Assembly (NCBI GenBank): GCA_032629725.1
Contig: JAFEVB010000022.1
Coordinates: 1,860,001-1,924,000, forward strand
DNA from: Gremmenia infestans
Lineage: Eukaryota; Ascomycota; Leotiomycetes; Helotiales; Hamatocanthoscyphaceae
DNA length: 64,000 bases
Reading direction: 5' to 3'
Below the pieces are notes generated by a model. It ran no database searches. It saw nothing but the letters and a program-made list of their open reading frames with translations, and was not told where the DNA came from. A program made the translations under genes and the position numbers. Shown piece by piece: positions 22,721-33,065 of this stretch. Every line of letters starts with the position of its first letter. Within the stretch, counting starts at the first letter, position 1.

Positions 22721-24268
22721 ATGCGTGCCGGATATGAGACAGTGATCAGAACACAGCTGATCCTTCTTTTGAGCTCGACTTATATAAGCTCTGCCAGTAT
22801 CCTGAAGAATCTCCCCAGAAAGTACCCACTGAATATCGATTGGGGACCAGCACCATCTCCAGAAAACGGACCTCCTCTGTCAGCAGGAGCATCAAGAGAC
22901 AAGTCGCTTCTCCCAGCCCAAATTGGTGCCATCGTTGGGTCGTATCTTTTCTGCGTCTGCGTTGTGGGGTGCGCCTTGATCCTCATCGGCCGAAGACTTC
23001 GACGAGAAGTCCTGTACTCTCCGAAGGGTCTTGATATTGAGTTGATACAGTCGCATCACCAGGCCTACGCAATCGATATTACTCCTGTTTCCCCTGGCGT
23101 AAAGACACCAAACGGCACTCGCAACTTCTCCTGGCCTTCACCAGAGAAGACAGACCGCAATCCTTACGTTTTCCCCTCGACAAATAGATCGCCAACTACC
23201 CCGCCAGGCATTGGCGACCCTTTTGTCGATACGAAGATTGTCGACGCAGACCGCGATATGTTACAACGAGATCTGGAGGATATATATGCCCATGTGATGG
23301 AGCAGGAGGATGCCAAAGCAGCAGGTGTAGATCTCAAAGAAATGCCGCCTCCGAAGCCATTGCAGGGCGTAGCCCCAGCACCAACGGCATCACCTCAGAG
23401 AAAGAATTCGTCTCCGAAGAAGATCGAAAAAGTTCGACCTGCCAATATCAATATCGATGAGACGAAATCAATCCGCTCTCGAACATCATCTATTATGTCT
23501 GCGCTCAAGTCCCCCAGGAAGAAGTCTGTCAGGTCAATCGAGATCTCGTCTCCAATTCTGACACCCTCTTCTTCGACTTTTCCCAAGCACGGTCCCACTT
23601 CTTCAGACCTAGAGCCATTGGCGCCGCGATACTACACTCCACCACCCCCACCTCCAGTCCCTACAGATCAAGTTCCATACACCCACTCCCGCAATAATTC
23701 CAACATATCACCAACTTCTCCAACACGCAGCATTGCACAACAGATCTCGGACGCCCCACCGAGCCAACATCACCGACCTTATCCATCCCAAGCATCAACA
23801 TACTCCACGAACCGCGGCGACCTATCCGCCAAATCCGCAGAAACAACAAACTCCCAAACACCCCTCTACTCGCCTCGCCCGCTCCCGCAACTACAAACCC
23901 AAGCCGTAGCATCACACCCAAAACCCTTCTCCTCCAACCCGCCATCCACCAACTCCTCCACTCGTGCCCTCCCATTCCGAGCCTTTGAGCCCCCTCTCGC
24001 ATCCCCTTCATTCGTATCACAGACCACCAAAACTACAGTCCTGGAACGAACGAAACCCCTAAACGGCCCACAGACCGGCGGTCTCAAGACGCCGTGGAGC
24101 GCAGGTGCTGTGCCCTATAGTCCGTACCAGCCGTTCTCGCCGGTCATTCCGATTACACCCCGTCTGGTTACGAAAGAGGATAGGAAGGCGCAGAAAAAGG
24201 CCGAGGGACGGGGGCCAGTCAGAGAGTTGATAAAGAGTGAGGATGAGCTTTGGGATAGTGGGTATTAA
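22721..24268 (+). CDS. Conserved single-pass membrane protein with Pro/Ser-rich cytoplasmic tail
   Basis: ORF of 515 residues. A possible signal-like hydrophobic N-terminus (TQLILLLSSTYISSASIL) precedes a short ectodomain with IDWGPAPSPENGPPLSAGA. The strong TM helix GAIVGSYLFCVCVVGCALIL is followed by a basic stop-transfer GRRLRRE. The tail of about 410 residues is disordered and Ser/Pro/Thr-rich. It has a conserved-looking block VDADRDMLQRDLEDIYAHVM, a PPPPPPVP run and a distinctive C-terminus (TPRLVTKEDRKAQKKAEGR ending DELWDSGY). I recognise this layout as a widespread uncharacterised Pezizomycotina protein; function unknown. The true start may be in an upstream exon, with the first 35 residues replaced. 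Confidence 0.75.
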   Translation: MRAGYETVIRTQLILLLSSTYISSASILKNLPRKYPLNIDWGPAPSPENGPPLSAGASRDKSLLPAQIGAIVGSYLFCVCVVGCALILIGRRLRREVLYSPKGLDIELIQSHHQAYAIDITPVSPGVKTPNGTRNFSWPSPEKTDRNPYVFPSTNRSPTTPPGIGDPFVDTKIVDADRDMLQRDLEDIYAHVMEQEDAKAAGVDLKEMPPPKPLQGVAPAPTASPQRKNSSPKKIEKVRPANINIDETKSIRSRTSSIMSALKSPRKKSVRSIEISSPILTPSSSTFPKHGPTSSDLEPLAPRYYTPPPPPPVPTDQVPYTHSRNNSNISPTSPTRSIAQQISDAPPSQHHRPYPSQASTYSTNRGDLSAKSAETTNSQTPLYSPRPLPQLQTQAVASHPKPFSSNPPSTNSSTRALPFRAFEPPLASPSFVSQTTKTTVLERTKPLNGPQTGGLKTPWSAGAVPYSPYQPFSPVIPITPRLVTKEDRKAQKKAEGRGPVRELIKSEDELWDSGY

Positions 24269-24620
24269 TTGAGTTGGCGGTTGCCTTCTTTTTTCCTGTG
24301 TTGGTTATATTTGTTCTTGGGTGCGGGGAGTAGGAGGGGCATAGAGTGCTTCCTCTCAGAGGGAGTTTCATGATACCATGATTATTTTCTTGCTTAGTAC
24401 AATCATATATATACATATATATACATATGTATATTTCTAATCGCTTTCCTACATGATAGGCGCTAAAGTCATTGATATATCCAAACGCGTGCATAAAACA
24501 TCACAGGTTCAAGTAATTGCTGTTATGTGTTTAGCTTTAGTCTTGTTTTGCAATAAGTCAATTTAAAGAAAGCACAGGTGACAAAGCGGAGCAGTAATGT
24601 AGGCAACGCAGACATTTAGC
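24269..24620. other. Intergenic with short AT repeat
   Basis: 3' flank of the membrane-protein gene. No gene seen apart from the microsatellite listed separately. Confidence 0.5.
24404..24434. repeat. AT-rich microsatellite (ATATATAC-type)
   Basis: Short run of imperfect ATATATAC/ATATGT units visible directly in the sequence. Confidence 0.8.
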
Positions 24621-24787
24621 ATGAAAGATGATACTAAAGCTGTTACTACTAGGGACGAGAAAGCTTCAAGCGTTTTAAGATCGAGTATTAGTAGAAGATT
24701 CAGTCTAGGTCCTGGGGCTTTTCATCTAAGGTAAGTACTAGTCATTTAACATTATAAGTCAAATCGACTGACTAAAGTTGCAGATGA
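24621..24787 (+). CDS. Possible spliced mini-gene, 37 residues
   Basis: ATG at 24621 opens a frame of 36 codons plus two bases (KDDTKAVTTRDEKASSVL, then SSISRRFSLGPGAF). It runs into a textbook donor (AAG then GTAAGT at 24731). A CTGACTAA branch and a GTTGCAG acceptor at 24783 follow; splicing then closes the frame at once with AGA TGA. The splice signals are better than chance, but coding potential of so short a peptide cannot be judged. It may instead be the edge of a longer transcript or a non-coding RNA. Confidence 0.3.
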
Positions 24788-24921
24788 AACGGCATCCAAA
24801 ATCTAGAAACTTTTAGAGTAAATCAAACGGCTTTAACTACCTGTGCTATATCGAAGCTTAAATTCGTGTTTCTTTTCGCCACTTGCACAACATAAACTCC
24901 AAAATACACAAGCCGAACCCC

Positions 24922-25748
24922 TCACCAAACACTACTCACCCCTCCCCTCGTCCTCTCGACATACCACCACCCCACCACAACAAGCCAAACAATTACTATG
25001 CCCACAGAAAGCACAACATAAATATCCAGCGCCCCATCAACCCTCAAATCCCGCGCGAGGCGGATCCCCAAGCCCCCGTTAAGAATCCCAAGTATAATCA
25101 CCACCCTCCCCAACCATACATGCAAGAAACGCAGTTGTCTCAAGAATGGCTGCATGATGAACAGCGCGAACATAACAGTACCGAGTTGCATATGCGCATG
25201 ATTCCACAACTACCCCCAAATTCACAGATCAGCTCTCAGCAGTCCCCTTATGAAAGAAGAATTTCACGTCAGAGCAGAGGAAGGCGCCTACAGTACCTCG
25301 TCATGCAACCAACTCAACCAACACCCCAGCCCAAATCCCACGCATAGCACAACCAGCCCTACGCCCTGGCACCAGACATGTATCTTGACACTCACACTTC
25401 CCCGCTTCTCGGGCTCCAAAGGAGAGGTGGTACGGGGGGTGTGAGTCTGACGGCTGTGTTCGCGTTTCTCGTCGCGCATCTGCAGGATGCGCAGGAGCAT
25501 GCTGCCGAGTGGGAAGAGGAGGATGAGCGCGCTGGATGTTACGACGCCGTGGGCAATGTGTGCGCGCGTGCGGAGGGCGTGCGTGCCGTGGAGGCTGGGC
25601 ATGGATGCATCGTCATCGTCGGCGCAGAGGGAAGAGGGTAGGACTGGGGTTTCTGGTTAGTGGGATGGGTTGCTTCAGAAGGTGCGCGCGGAGACTTACA
25701 GATGAAGATTGAGAAGATGATTACGCCGAGTCGTGTGTATAGAGGCAT
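24922..25748 (-). CDS. Small cytochrome b561-type membrane protein
   Basis: Three exons (25748-25700, 25643-25297, 25209-24922; introns 56 and 87 bases) give 227 residues. A signal peptide (PLYTRLGVIIFSIFIFLPSS) is followed by a short acidic stretch and then b561-like helices. These are AHGVVTSSALILLFPLGSMLL, KIHVWCQGVGLVVLCVGFGL, HAHMQLGTVMFALFIMQPFL and LHVWLGRVVIILGILNGGLG, plus a last helix. Histidines at the helix ends (AHG, KIHV, HAHM, LHVW) are candidate ligands for two hemes, as in cytochrome b561 transmembrane electron carriers. Fungal relatives often carry an extracellular DOMON/cellobiose-dehydrogenase-like cytochrome domain; none is present here. Likely a secretory-pathway or plasma-membrane electron-transfer protein; partner unknown. 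Confidence 0.85.
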
Positions 25749-27207
25749 TGTTGCAGGCGATGGACAGTGAAGTGGTGAAAGATGTGGTGGAGGGGGTTTG
25801 TTGGGGACACGGTTTCGGCAGACGAGGGCGAGTGCGAGGTTAACAACTTCATGCTGGTAAAAACAACACGTTCGATTCAAAAGTCAGTGCTAGTAAGAGT
25901 CTGTTCCGAACTAGGACGTTAAAGCCTGAGAGAAGTAACTGCTGTTTGTGGAAGGTGCGATCGGAGCACCTGTCAGTGCGTAGTCTTTGAAAGCAAAAGT
26001 CATAGCATTTAGAACGATTCTGTATTCTGGAAGTCCTTCTGCCAGAACAAGGCTTCACTAGCTCCATGTAGGACTTGAGGCTTCCCAAGTCCAAGTCTAT
26101 AGGTTATAGCTTTCAACTCGCGTTGAAAATGGACTTGGGAATCATGGATGGGACGTGATATTTTCAGCTCAATACACTATCAAGCGCAAAAGAAATATAA
26201 GTCTCTATCATCAAAATCCCAAGCCTGACCAATAGTGCGTAGGCATTATGATACAAAGAATTGGAAATGAGTTAATGAATTTTGTTGACATAGGACTGGA
26301 AGTGAAGCAAAGGTATAAAACCAAATGCATTGCACAACTTGTTGAATTCTAACTTAATACAAGTAGACGGCAAGGACAGAATTATTGAGGAAAGGAGGAA
26401 AGGGAGATGTATACATCCCTAGAGTAAAAACCCGTTGCCTTTACTCGTGGGAAGAATAGCGGGGCTTTAAAGGGGGAATATTAGGCGACTTTTTGATGAC
26501 ACAGAAACTGCCCCCGCTGGCAGCCGACATCAGCCGACTTACAAGTGAGTAAGTAGCATACATATTAACATTTCCTGGACAAATTCTTTTTGGTAAAATC
26601 AACTATTGCATATTACGGCTCGTTAATTTAGGCAATTTCAATACTTCTTCTTCTTTTAGTTTTAAAATCTAGTCCATATCACGAGATGTGCTTATTGATC
26701 TTCTATTGGGGGCCATGGTCCAGAGCTAACACTTATACGTCTTACCCCATACCTAGGGCTGTGCAAAGGGACCCCATTCTCACCACTGCAACCTTATATT
26801 GCCCCGCACAGCCCTTTGAGTAAGCCTCTTTGCCTATCATCAATAGTCTGCGGAGGCTGTGAAATAGACGTGTCTTGAAACGGGTCTATCCGGAGGTCTA
26901 GTGACCAATATGGTTTCGGCTTCACGATGGGGTCACTGGAAAATCTATAATTCTTTCCTTAAAGTCTATTCTTAGGATTGAGGTCCTGTCGTGGTGATGC
27001 TGCGGCGGTGATACAAGCTGCAGGTAAGAGTCGGTAAGACTTCACGAGTTGCGATGATGATAAGATGTCTTGGAAGTCAGTCTTTGGGATAGCTTTTGTG
27101 AGAGTCAAGGAGCTCAAGCCTGCAACGCAAGTCGAATTGCAACTACACTTGTTTCCCACCAATTTCTCATTCCCGCAACTGGTTTGCCATTTATACCTCT
27201 TAAAGTT
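25749..27207. other. Intergenic, 1.46 kb
   Basis: Gene-poor and AT-rich in parts. No family match in any frame; a direct duplication CAGCCGACATCAGCCGACTT occurs near 26521. Confidence 0.45.
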
Positions 27208-27806
27208 ATGTCCGGACTCGAAGTCCTTGCAGCCGTGACGAGCATAGTCTCCGCATTCAACGGCTCGCTTTCCCTCTACCGCTCCTGGAGAGACAGAAGA
27301 ACAGACCGTGTAGCAGATGAAGAGAATCATAAACTCGAGTACTCTCTCTATACTGGTGCCACAACCATGCAGCAGGAATACGAACGGTATTCCGCAAGAC
27401 TGGGACCAAGGTTCTCGTCAGGGGATGGTACTTCCCCCCCCTCTAGCATTTCAAGCCTCTTCCGCTAATATTATTCAAAGATGACTGCCAGTCGCAGCTA
27501 GCACAATACGTTACATACTTCCAATACGCAATCGAAACCCTCACCGCTGAATCTCATTCTCGCGGCATGCAACTGCCCAGCCTCGCAAACATCCTGGCCG
27601 TATCTGAAGCCACGCGAATAGGGGTTGTAGGCATACTGGAAGAACAGTATCAGCGGATGGTGCAGGGAGGATCGGCCTCCAGAGCATTCCTATCTCCTTC
27701 CCATCGCAGTGCTCTGAGGGGGTCTGTTGCTTGTGAGGCAGAGAGGGATGTTGTGAGGAGGGGAGCTACTCCTACTTACAGGGTTGAGTGGAGTGGATCA
27801 TCTTAG
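27208..27806 (+). CDS. Small STAND-N-like protein, 181 residues
   Basis: Two exons (27208-27427 and 27481-27806; 53-base intron with CTAATAT branch) give 181 residues. The N-terminus MSGLEVLAAVTSIVSAFNGS followed by SLYRSWRDRRTDR matches the helical start seen on many fungal STAND/NLR-associated proteins. The rest (LAQYVTYFQYAIETLTAES, LANILAVSEATRIGVVGILE) is helical, and the tail is basic and Ser-rich. No NTPase or repeat domain is attached. Function unknown; it could be a stand-alone adaptor or a remnant of a larger gene. Confidence 0.65.
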
Positions 27807-29262
27807 TACTCATGAGTCGAAACGCTCAATGGAAGTCGTGTTTTAAGATTGGTTTGCTATTTCTAGAGACATATATTAGAATGAAGTAATGTTTATACAT
27901 ATTTAAAGGAAGGGTATGCGTACTCATAAGGACCGCAGTTTCCATACTTCAATCCTTCAGCTCAAGTAGAGTTTGGTGCAGGTAACCAGCTACATATCCC
28001 ACTTTAGATGCTATTGCTTAGTTCAAACGACGTTCCATTGTTATCATCCTTTCAACTGCGGTGCTGAAGTAATTCGGAATTCTTACCAGTGCTGAGTCTC
28101 CCCCGTACTACACAATCCAAAACTGGCATCTCCTTATTATAACTCTGCCACACTCCATAAACCAGATCTTCTTACCTTGGAAAACTTTATCCTCGTCATT
28201 TTCAAAGCTGCAATAAGGATACATCCCCAATCCGACATCAATTCCCGCGCTCGTAATATCGCATTCCACAACCGCCATTACCAACTCCCACTATCCTTCG
28301 AATAATATGCTAAAGGGATTGCTCGTTCAATTGCAGAATTCCGGCAGGGCAGGACAGAAGCAGAATTATCTTGTAACCCTTTCTTTCCTCTGCAAAACCT
28401 ACTGTTTGGATCGTTTCGATGGCAAAGAGATCTGAGATCATCGGATGGCGTCATTCTTATCCGAAGAAGATGCTTGTAGAAATGCTTTGTATATTAAGAG
28501 TCTAAGCAATTAAGGGGGAACTGGCACGTGCTTCGCTAAGACCAGCAAGGTGTAATTCTGCAACATCGACGACGTGTGTACCATACGTGGTAGAAACGGT
28601 AAATTAAAACCAGATCATCGGTTTTTGCTTTGCAGAAGCCATTTATGTGCCTCACATGTTAAGTCTTTAACAGAACTCGTCCAGGTGGACGAAAGTCACA
28701 GACATTTTACGAAGACAACAAAGAGCGGACTCTTTTCTATTTAAGGATTCGATCACATATGTATAATAAGTAAGAAGTGACTATAACTCACTCAGGCATG
28801 TATTTCGTAATGTAATGCTGAAAAGGAACATTTATTGACCCATCAACTGTGCGGATAGAAAATTACTTGGAAATCGTCATCGGACCGTGTCGGACCGCCC
28901 ACGTGACCGGGATATCCTCAACACCGTTAGTTTCCCTCTAGTTTCTCAGACTTGACGTTGGAAATAAATGTACCACTTCAAAATTGACCAATGATCTATC
29001 AAGATGTTCCTGGAATACCTATTTGAGGTAGGTAGACGTGGTTGGGGACCACTGTAATATGTACTCTTATCAATGGAAACCCGGGGCCGGAATTGGTGGG
29101 AATGGGGATATTTGGTATATATCAAGTGTCTGGAAGGTTGATTCTGGCTGTGAATTCTACTTTTAAGATAAATACCACAAATCTCTACACTCGAAGATTG
29201 CTTTCACTTCATCACTTCTACTATACCCGGATATATACACCCTTCTAATAACAACTTTCATC
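27807..29262. other. Intergenic, 1.46 kb
   Basis: Gene-poor stretch. Its right part is the promoter of the dehydratase; the CGGACCG element is listed separately. No coding exon recognised. Confidence 0.5.
28881..28897. promoter_or_regulatory. Candidate Zn2Cys6 binding site: CGGACCG direct repeat
   Basis: Two CGGACCG units start 10 bases apart, with a CACGTGACCGG segment just after, about 370 bases upstream of the dehydratase start. CGG half-sites are typical targets of Zn2Cys6 regulators, and such a regulator is encoded next to the dehydratase. In yeast, Cha4 (Zn2Cys6) controls the orthologous CHA1. Inference from sequence and context. Confidence 0.4.
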
Positions 29263-30384
29263 ATGTCGGAACACCTCTACGTCCGCACGCCCCTCACCCC
29301 ATCCACCACCCTCTCCCAAGTCGCAGGCTGCAAAATCTTCCTCAAATTGGAAAACTTCCAACCCTCCGGCTCATTCAAATACCGTGGTACCTCTCACCTA
29401 ATGCAACACTCCCTCCGCCACTCCTCGTCACCTTCAAAAGTCCATTTCTACTGCTCGAGTGGCGGCAATGCTGGTATTGCTTGCGCGACGGCTGCCAAGT
29501 CGATGAACTTACCCGCTACTGTCGTTGTCCCAAACACAACATCTGCATTCCTAGTATCTAAAATCCGAGGTGCCGGCGCGGAGGTCTATCAAATAGGATC
29601 GAATTGGACCGAAGCAGACGCATTTCTAAAGACCAACTTGCTAGCTAATGATCCACATGGTTGTTATATTCCGCCCTTCGATAACCCCATAATTTGGGAA
29701 GGAGCTTCCTCTATGTTCGAAGAAGTGTACGAGCAGATGGGAGACGAGGGTTTTGATGGTGTGGTGTGCAGTGTAGGCGGCGGAAGTCTGCTTACGGGGA
29801 TTCAAACCGCTATCCAGCGACACCCCAAGGGTCCAAGACCGAGAGTCTTGGCGGTGGAAACAAAGGGCGCCGATAGTCTGAACGCCAGCTTGCGGAAAGG
29901 GCAACACATCACACTTCCCAGAATCACCAGTATAGCTACCTCACTCGCCATCGTCCGCGTTGCAGAACGTGCATATGAACTTGCGCAGGAGGACAATGTC
30001 AGCAGTATTGTGCTCAGCGATGCAGAAGCTGCGATGGGGTCTGTCCGGTTTGCCGAAGACGAGGATTTGCTTGTAGAGGTTTCGTGTGGGGCTGCGCTCG
30101 CGGCGGTCTACAATGGCGACTTGAGAAGGACGCTGGGTGCTGGGATGGACGATCAGAAATGGAGGGAGATGAGGGTTGTGGTTGCGGTCTGTGGGGGAAG
30201 TGATGTGTCCGAGAGTTTGTTTAAAGAATATAGGGAGAAGTACTCGGCGCAGGCGACAAGTATGATCTCGAATGCTGTCCCTATGGAAGAGTTGTCGTTT
30301 GGAAACAGCTTGGAGGGAAGAGTTGCGTTGGGGTTCGAAATGGGAAGCTGTTTACGGATGGGAGCTGTGCCTTTGCGAGTATGA
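29263..30384 (+). CDS. L-serine/L-threonine dehydratase, PLP-dependent
   Basis: Single exon, 373 residues. Deaminates L-serine (and L-threonine) to pyruvate or 2-oxobutyrate in the cytosol, yeast CHA1 type. The PLP lysine lies in PSGSFKYRG, the phosphate-binding and substrate loop in SSGGNAGIACATAAK, and the glycine-rich PLP loop in SVGGGSLLTG. The C-terminal VAVCGGSDV matches the family. No C-terminal regulatory ACT domain is present, as expected for the catabolic form. The ATG is within a good context (CATCATGTC). It converges on the Zn2Cys6 regulator, 121 bases apart. Confidence 0.93.
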   Translation: MSEHLYVRTPLTPSTTLSQVAGCKIFLKLENFQPSGSFKYRGTSHLMQHSLRHSSSPSKVHFYCSSGGNAGIACATAAKSMNLPATVVVPNTTSAFLVSKIRGAGAEVYQIGSNWTEADAFLKTNLLANDPHGCYIPPFDNPIIWEGASSMFEEVYEQMGDEGFDGVVCSVGGGSLLTGIQTAIQRHPKGPRPRVLAVETKGADSLNASLRKGQHITLPRITSIATSLAIVRVAERAYELAQEDNVSSIVLSDAEAAMGSVRFAEDEDLLVEVSCGAALAAVYNGDLRRTLGAGMDDQKWREMRVVVAVCGGSDVSESLFKEYREKYSAQATSMISNAVPMEELSFGNSLEGRVALGFEMGSCLRMGAVPLRV

Positions 30385-30505
30385 TTCTGTAATATTTAAT
30401 ACCTTACGAACAACTGTCCAGAAGATCTCGTGAATAGACACAAGAGCTTACCGCTCTGAGTAGTCTGCGAAAGAATCAACGCCTCACCGGCGTGCGAGAC
30501 TTCGA

Positions 30506-33065
30506 TCACGTGCCGTTGTTGTAGAAATACGTAGAGCCTGGCGCTCCAAATAATGTCCAGTCATCAATCGTAAATGCCCAATCCTCTGGCAATTCGTCGA
30601 ACTTGGGGGGGTTTGGAAGGCCCAAATTCTCCTCTAAAAGCGGGATCTGCATATCTTGAAACCCGCCGTTCAAAGAATTTGCATATGGGTTCGGGGCGAA
30701 TTGTTGTGATGTCGGAGCATTTTGGATTATGGCTGGTTGATTTTGAGCAAGAGGAAGGTTCTCGGCCTGGTCAAGATCGCTTGCTTTGCTGACTATATCG
30801 GAAACACGACTGCTTTTTGAAGCAGACATGGATGCATAATCGAACACCTTCCACATCAGCGTCGCATCATCTTCTGCAAGACCGACCCTTTCGGTCTCAA
30901 CTGCCGGTAAGATCCCATCGTAGTCGTCTTGAGAATAATAAAGAGTGCGTCGATTGCTAAGTCTTGCAGCTAGCTCCTCAACAATTCCAAGCTGTCAAGA
31001 GAAATTAGCATATCATTCAAAAAAAGACTATCAATATCAATTGACGTACCAATTCTTGAATACTATTCCAGTACTTTGCAAGCTTTCTTAGAAACCGTAT
31101 AGCATTTCGAAAGCTGAGTCTCGCGGCGGTTGCAATATCCGAATGCTTGCTCAAAGTATGCTCGAGCTGGATAGTCGCCGCAATGGCGGCGAGAAACCCA
31201 ATAAACGGATCGTAAAGCATCATTCCAGCTTCATCCATCTCATCTAAGAATCTGATAATCCATCTCGAATGGATGAGAGAACTCTTGTATGACTTCTGGA
31301 GGAAACTTGGAGGGACTTTTCTGATCACGTGCTGGAGCTTAATGAACATGATGAAGGGATGGTGTCTATTGTGGGTTAGAGAAGAAGTTGGAGTAGGGTC
31401 ATAGAGGTTTCGCGTACACTAAACATTGGATTGACATGTAGGTAAGTTGAAAACAAAGCCAAGATGCGAAATATGGCCGTAAACCTGGTTTGTTGATGGC
31501 CTGTCGAGGAAAGTCAACTTCACGATATCGATGGGTAGAAAATTCTATGAAATATAATTAGCTTCATCCGTTCTAGTAGTTACAGAAGCTTACGTGGCTC
31601 AAAATCAGCAAATCTATATTCGATGGTTGCAAGTTCAGACCCAGGCTGCCAAGGCGGCATTGTGTTGTCGCTGGAAGTTTGGAAAACGTACTTCAATACA
31701 TCGTCCCAGATAGAATAAACGCCGATGATCAAGGCCCCTAAATCTTGATCACTGGCTGCTGGTTCATTCGTGGCCGCCTTTTGGCCTGTCGCTTCACGTG
31801 ATAGCCGTCCTTCTGAAATGGGTTTGCGCAGTTGAAAGTGTTGGTATGGCAGTGCCGGTGATACAAGACGGGTGATGCTGAAGGTCCTATCGAGCATGAA
31901 TAATGTCCAAGTACAACGTACCATTTCTTCCGTTTCGGTATCATTAGGGACCGCTTCAGTCAAATATCCAGATGACTGGGCGATTCTGATGCCTAACGAG
32001 AGTTGAGAGTGGGCTCTCCTCACACGACCATCTACAATAAGGAAGATTAGAAAAACTGATGTAGAGATTCATAGTATAAAGTTTGTACATACCCGCGAAA
32101 TCAACCTGTGCTAAGAGGCATAGGCCCTGCAGGTACTGCAGCCCTGTATCGCCATCTCCATACAGCTGCAGTAGGTCTTTCCAAGCTCGGTCCGTCAGAT
32201 ACTGCAGCCAGCTGTTGAGTTTCGATGGGTCTGTCCAAAATGGGTGCGAGGAGCAACGAATACTAAGAGCCAACATTGGGTTGAGGACGACTGGACTGAT
32301 CGAGGCTATCGTCCTAGTTGTAGTTACTCGACACAGCAAGGCGTAAGGCTGAGCATGAAAATGTTCGAAGTACATTTCGATTCCGTCTTCAATAACGTCT
32401 GATGGTAGTATCCCAGGACCAGGTGATCTAGACTCGTCAGCATACTCAAATTTCTTGGGGCTTGAACAGCAAACACTGACTGCGGAGCTGTTCCTGGCTG
32501 CGACCTTGAAGTTTGTAAAGTTTCTCTCCCCCTAGAATGGGTTGTATTCGTAGTTGTGTTCGATGGTCCATATACATTGGGGAAATTGGGCTGAGTAGAA
32601 GGTGTAGAGATGCCAGAAGCCGGAGTACTCTTCCTATTACAAACTTAGCACGTGACTTGAGATCAACACGAGACAGCATACTGCACAGAAGCTACCAGCT
32701 CTTCCAACTTTTGCTCAATGGTCCCAAATCTCCGAGAAACCTACTCGGCTATTAGTTCACGGGTTTTAGGAGATGGAGTAGAAGCTCCCACTTCATCCCC
32801 TGGCAATGCAGGCTGTACGTCGGATCTGCGACGCTTGCGACTCGGAGGCTCAAAGGCTTCATAAGTGCAGATTTGATCCAATCTCTTGCACATTGAGCAT
32901 TGAGGCTTCTCGCCTGGGCATTTGGATTTCTTGCGGCTGATCTGGTTAGTGTGTGTGTCTTGATATGGGACGCTGGACACATTACCGGCAATTCACACAA
33001 GCTTGACGGCTTCTCCTGATAGGACTAGACCCACGTCCTTCCATTCCGCCAGCATCTTCGGGCAT
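30506..33065 (-). CDS. Zn2Cys6 fungal-specific transcription factor
   Basis: ATG at 33065; first exon 33065-32986, intron 32937-32985, then exon from 32936. The binuclear cluster reads ACVNC/RRKKSKCPGEKPQC and CKRLDQIC, a correct CX2CX6C...CX2CX6C arrangement, with a following basic run RKRRRSD. A short linker helix (FGTIEQKLEELVASVQ) follows. Several introns separate the fungal_trans middle region: SDVIEDGIEMYFEHFHAQ, SHPFWTDPSKLNSWLQYL, VRRAHSQLSLGIRIAQSS and MVRCTWTLFMLDRTFSITR. C-terminal exons include KVPPSFLQKSYKSSLIHSRW and an acidic, Pro-rich end (FDELPEDWAFTIDDWTLFG). An in-frame TAG at 32742-32744 must be removed by an intron (donor GTACAG or GTGGGA upstream, acceptor directly after the TAG). 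A further intron near 32440-32500 is needed but could not be placed exactly. Likely regulates the dehydratase or the monooxygenase (inference). Confidence 0.85.

Noticed and set aside
23661..24020. Antisense ORF over the Pro/Ser-rich tail of the membrane protein
   Set aside because: Gly/Arg/Trp-rich shadow of a Pro/Ser-rich coding strand.
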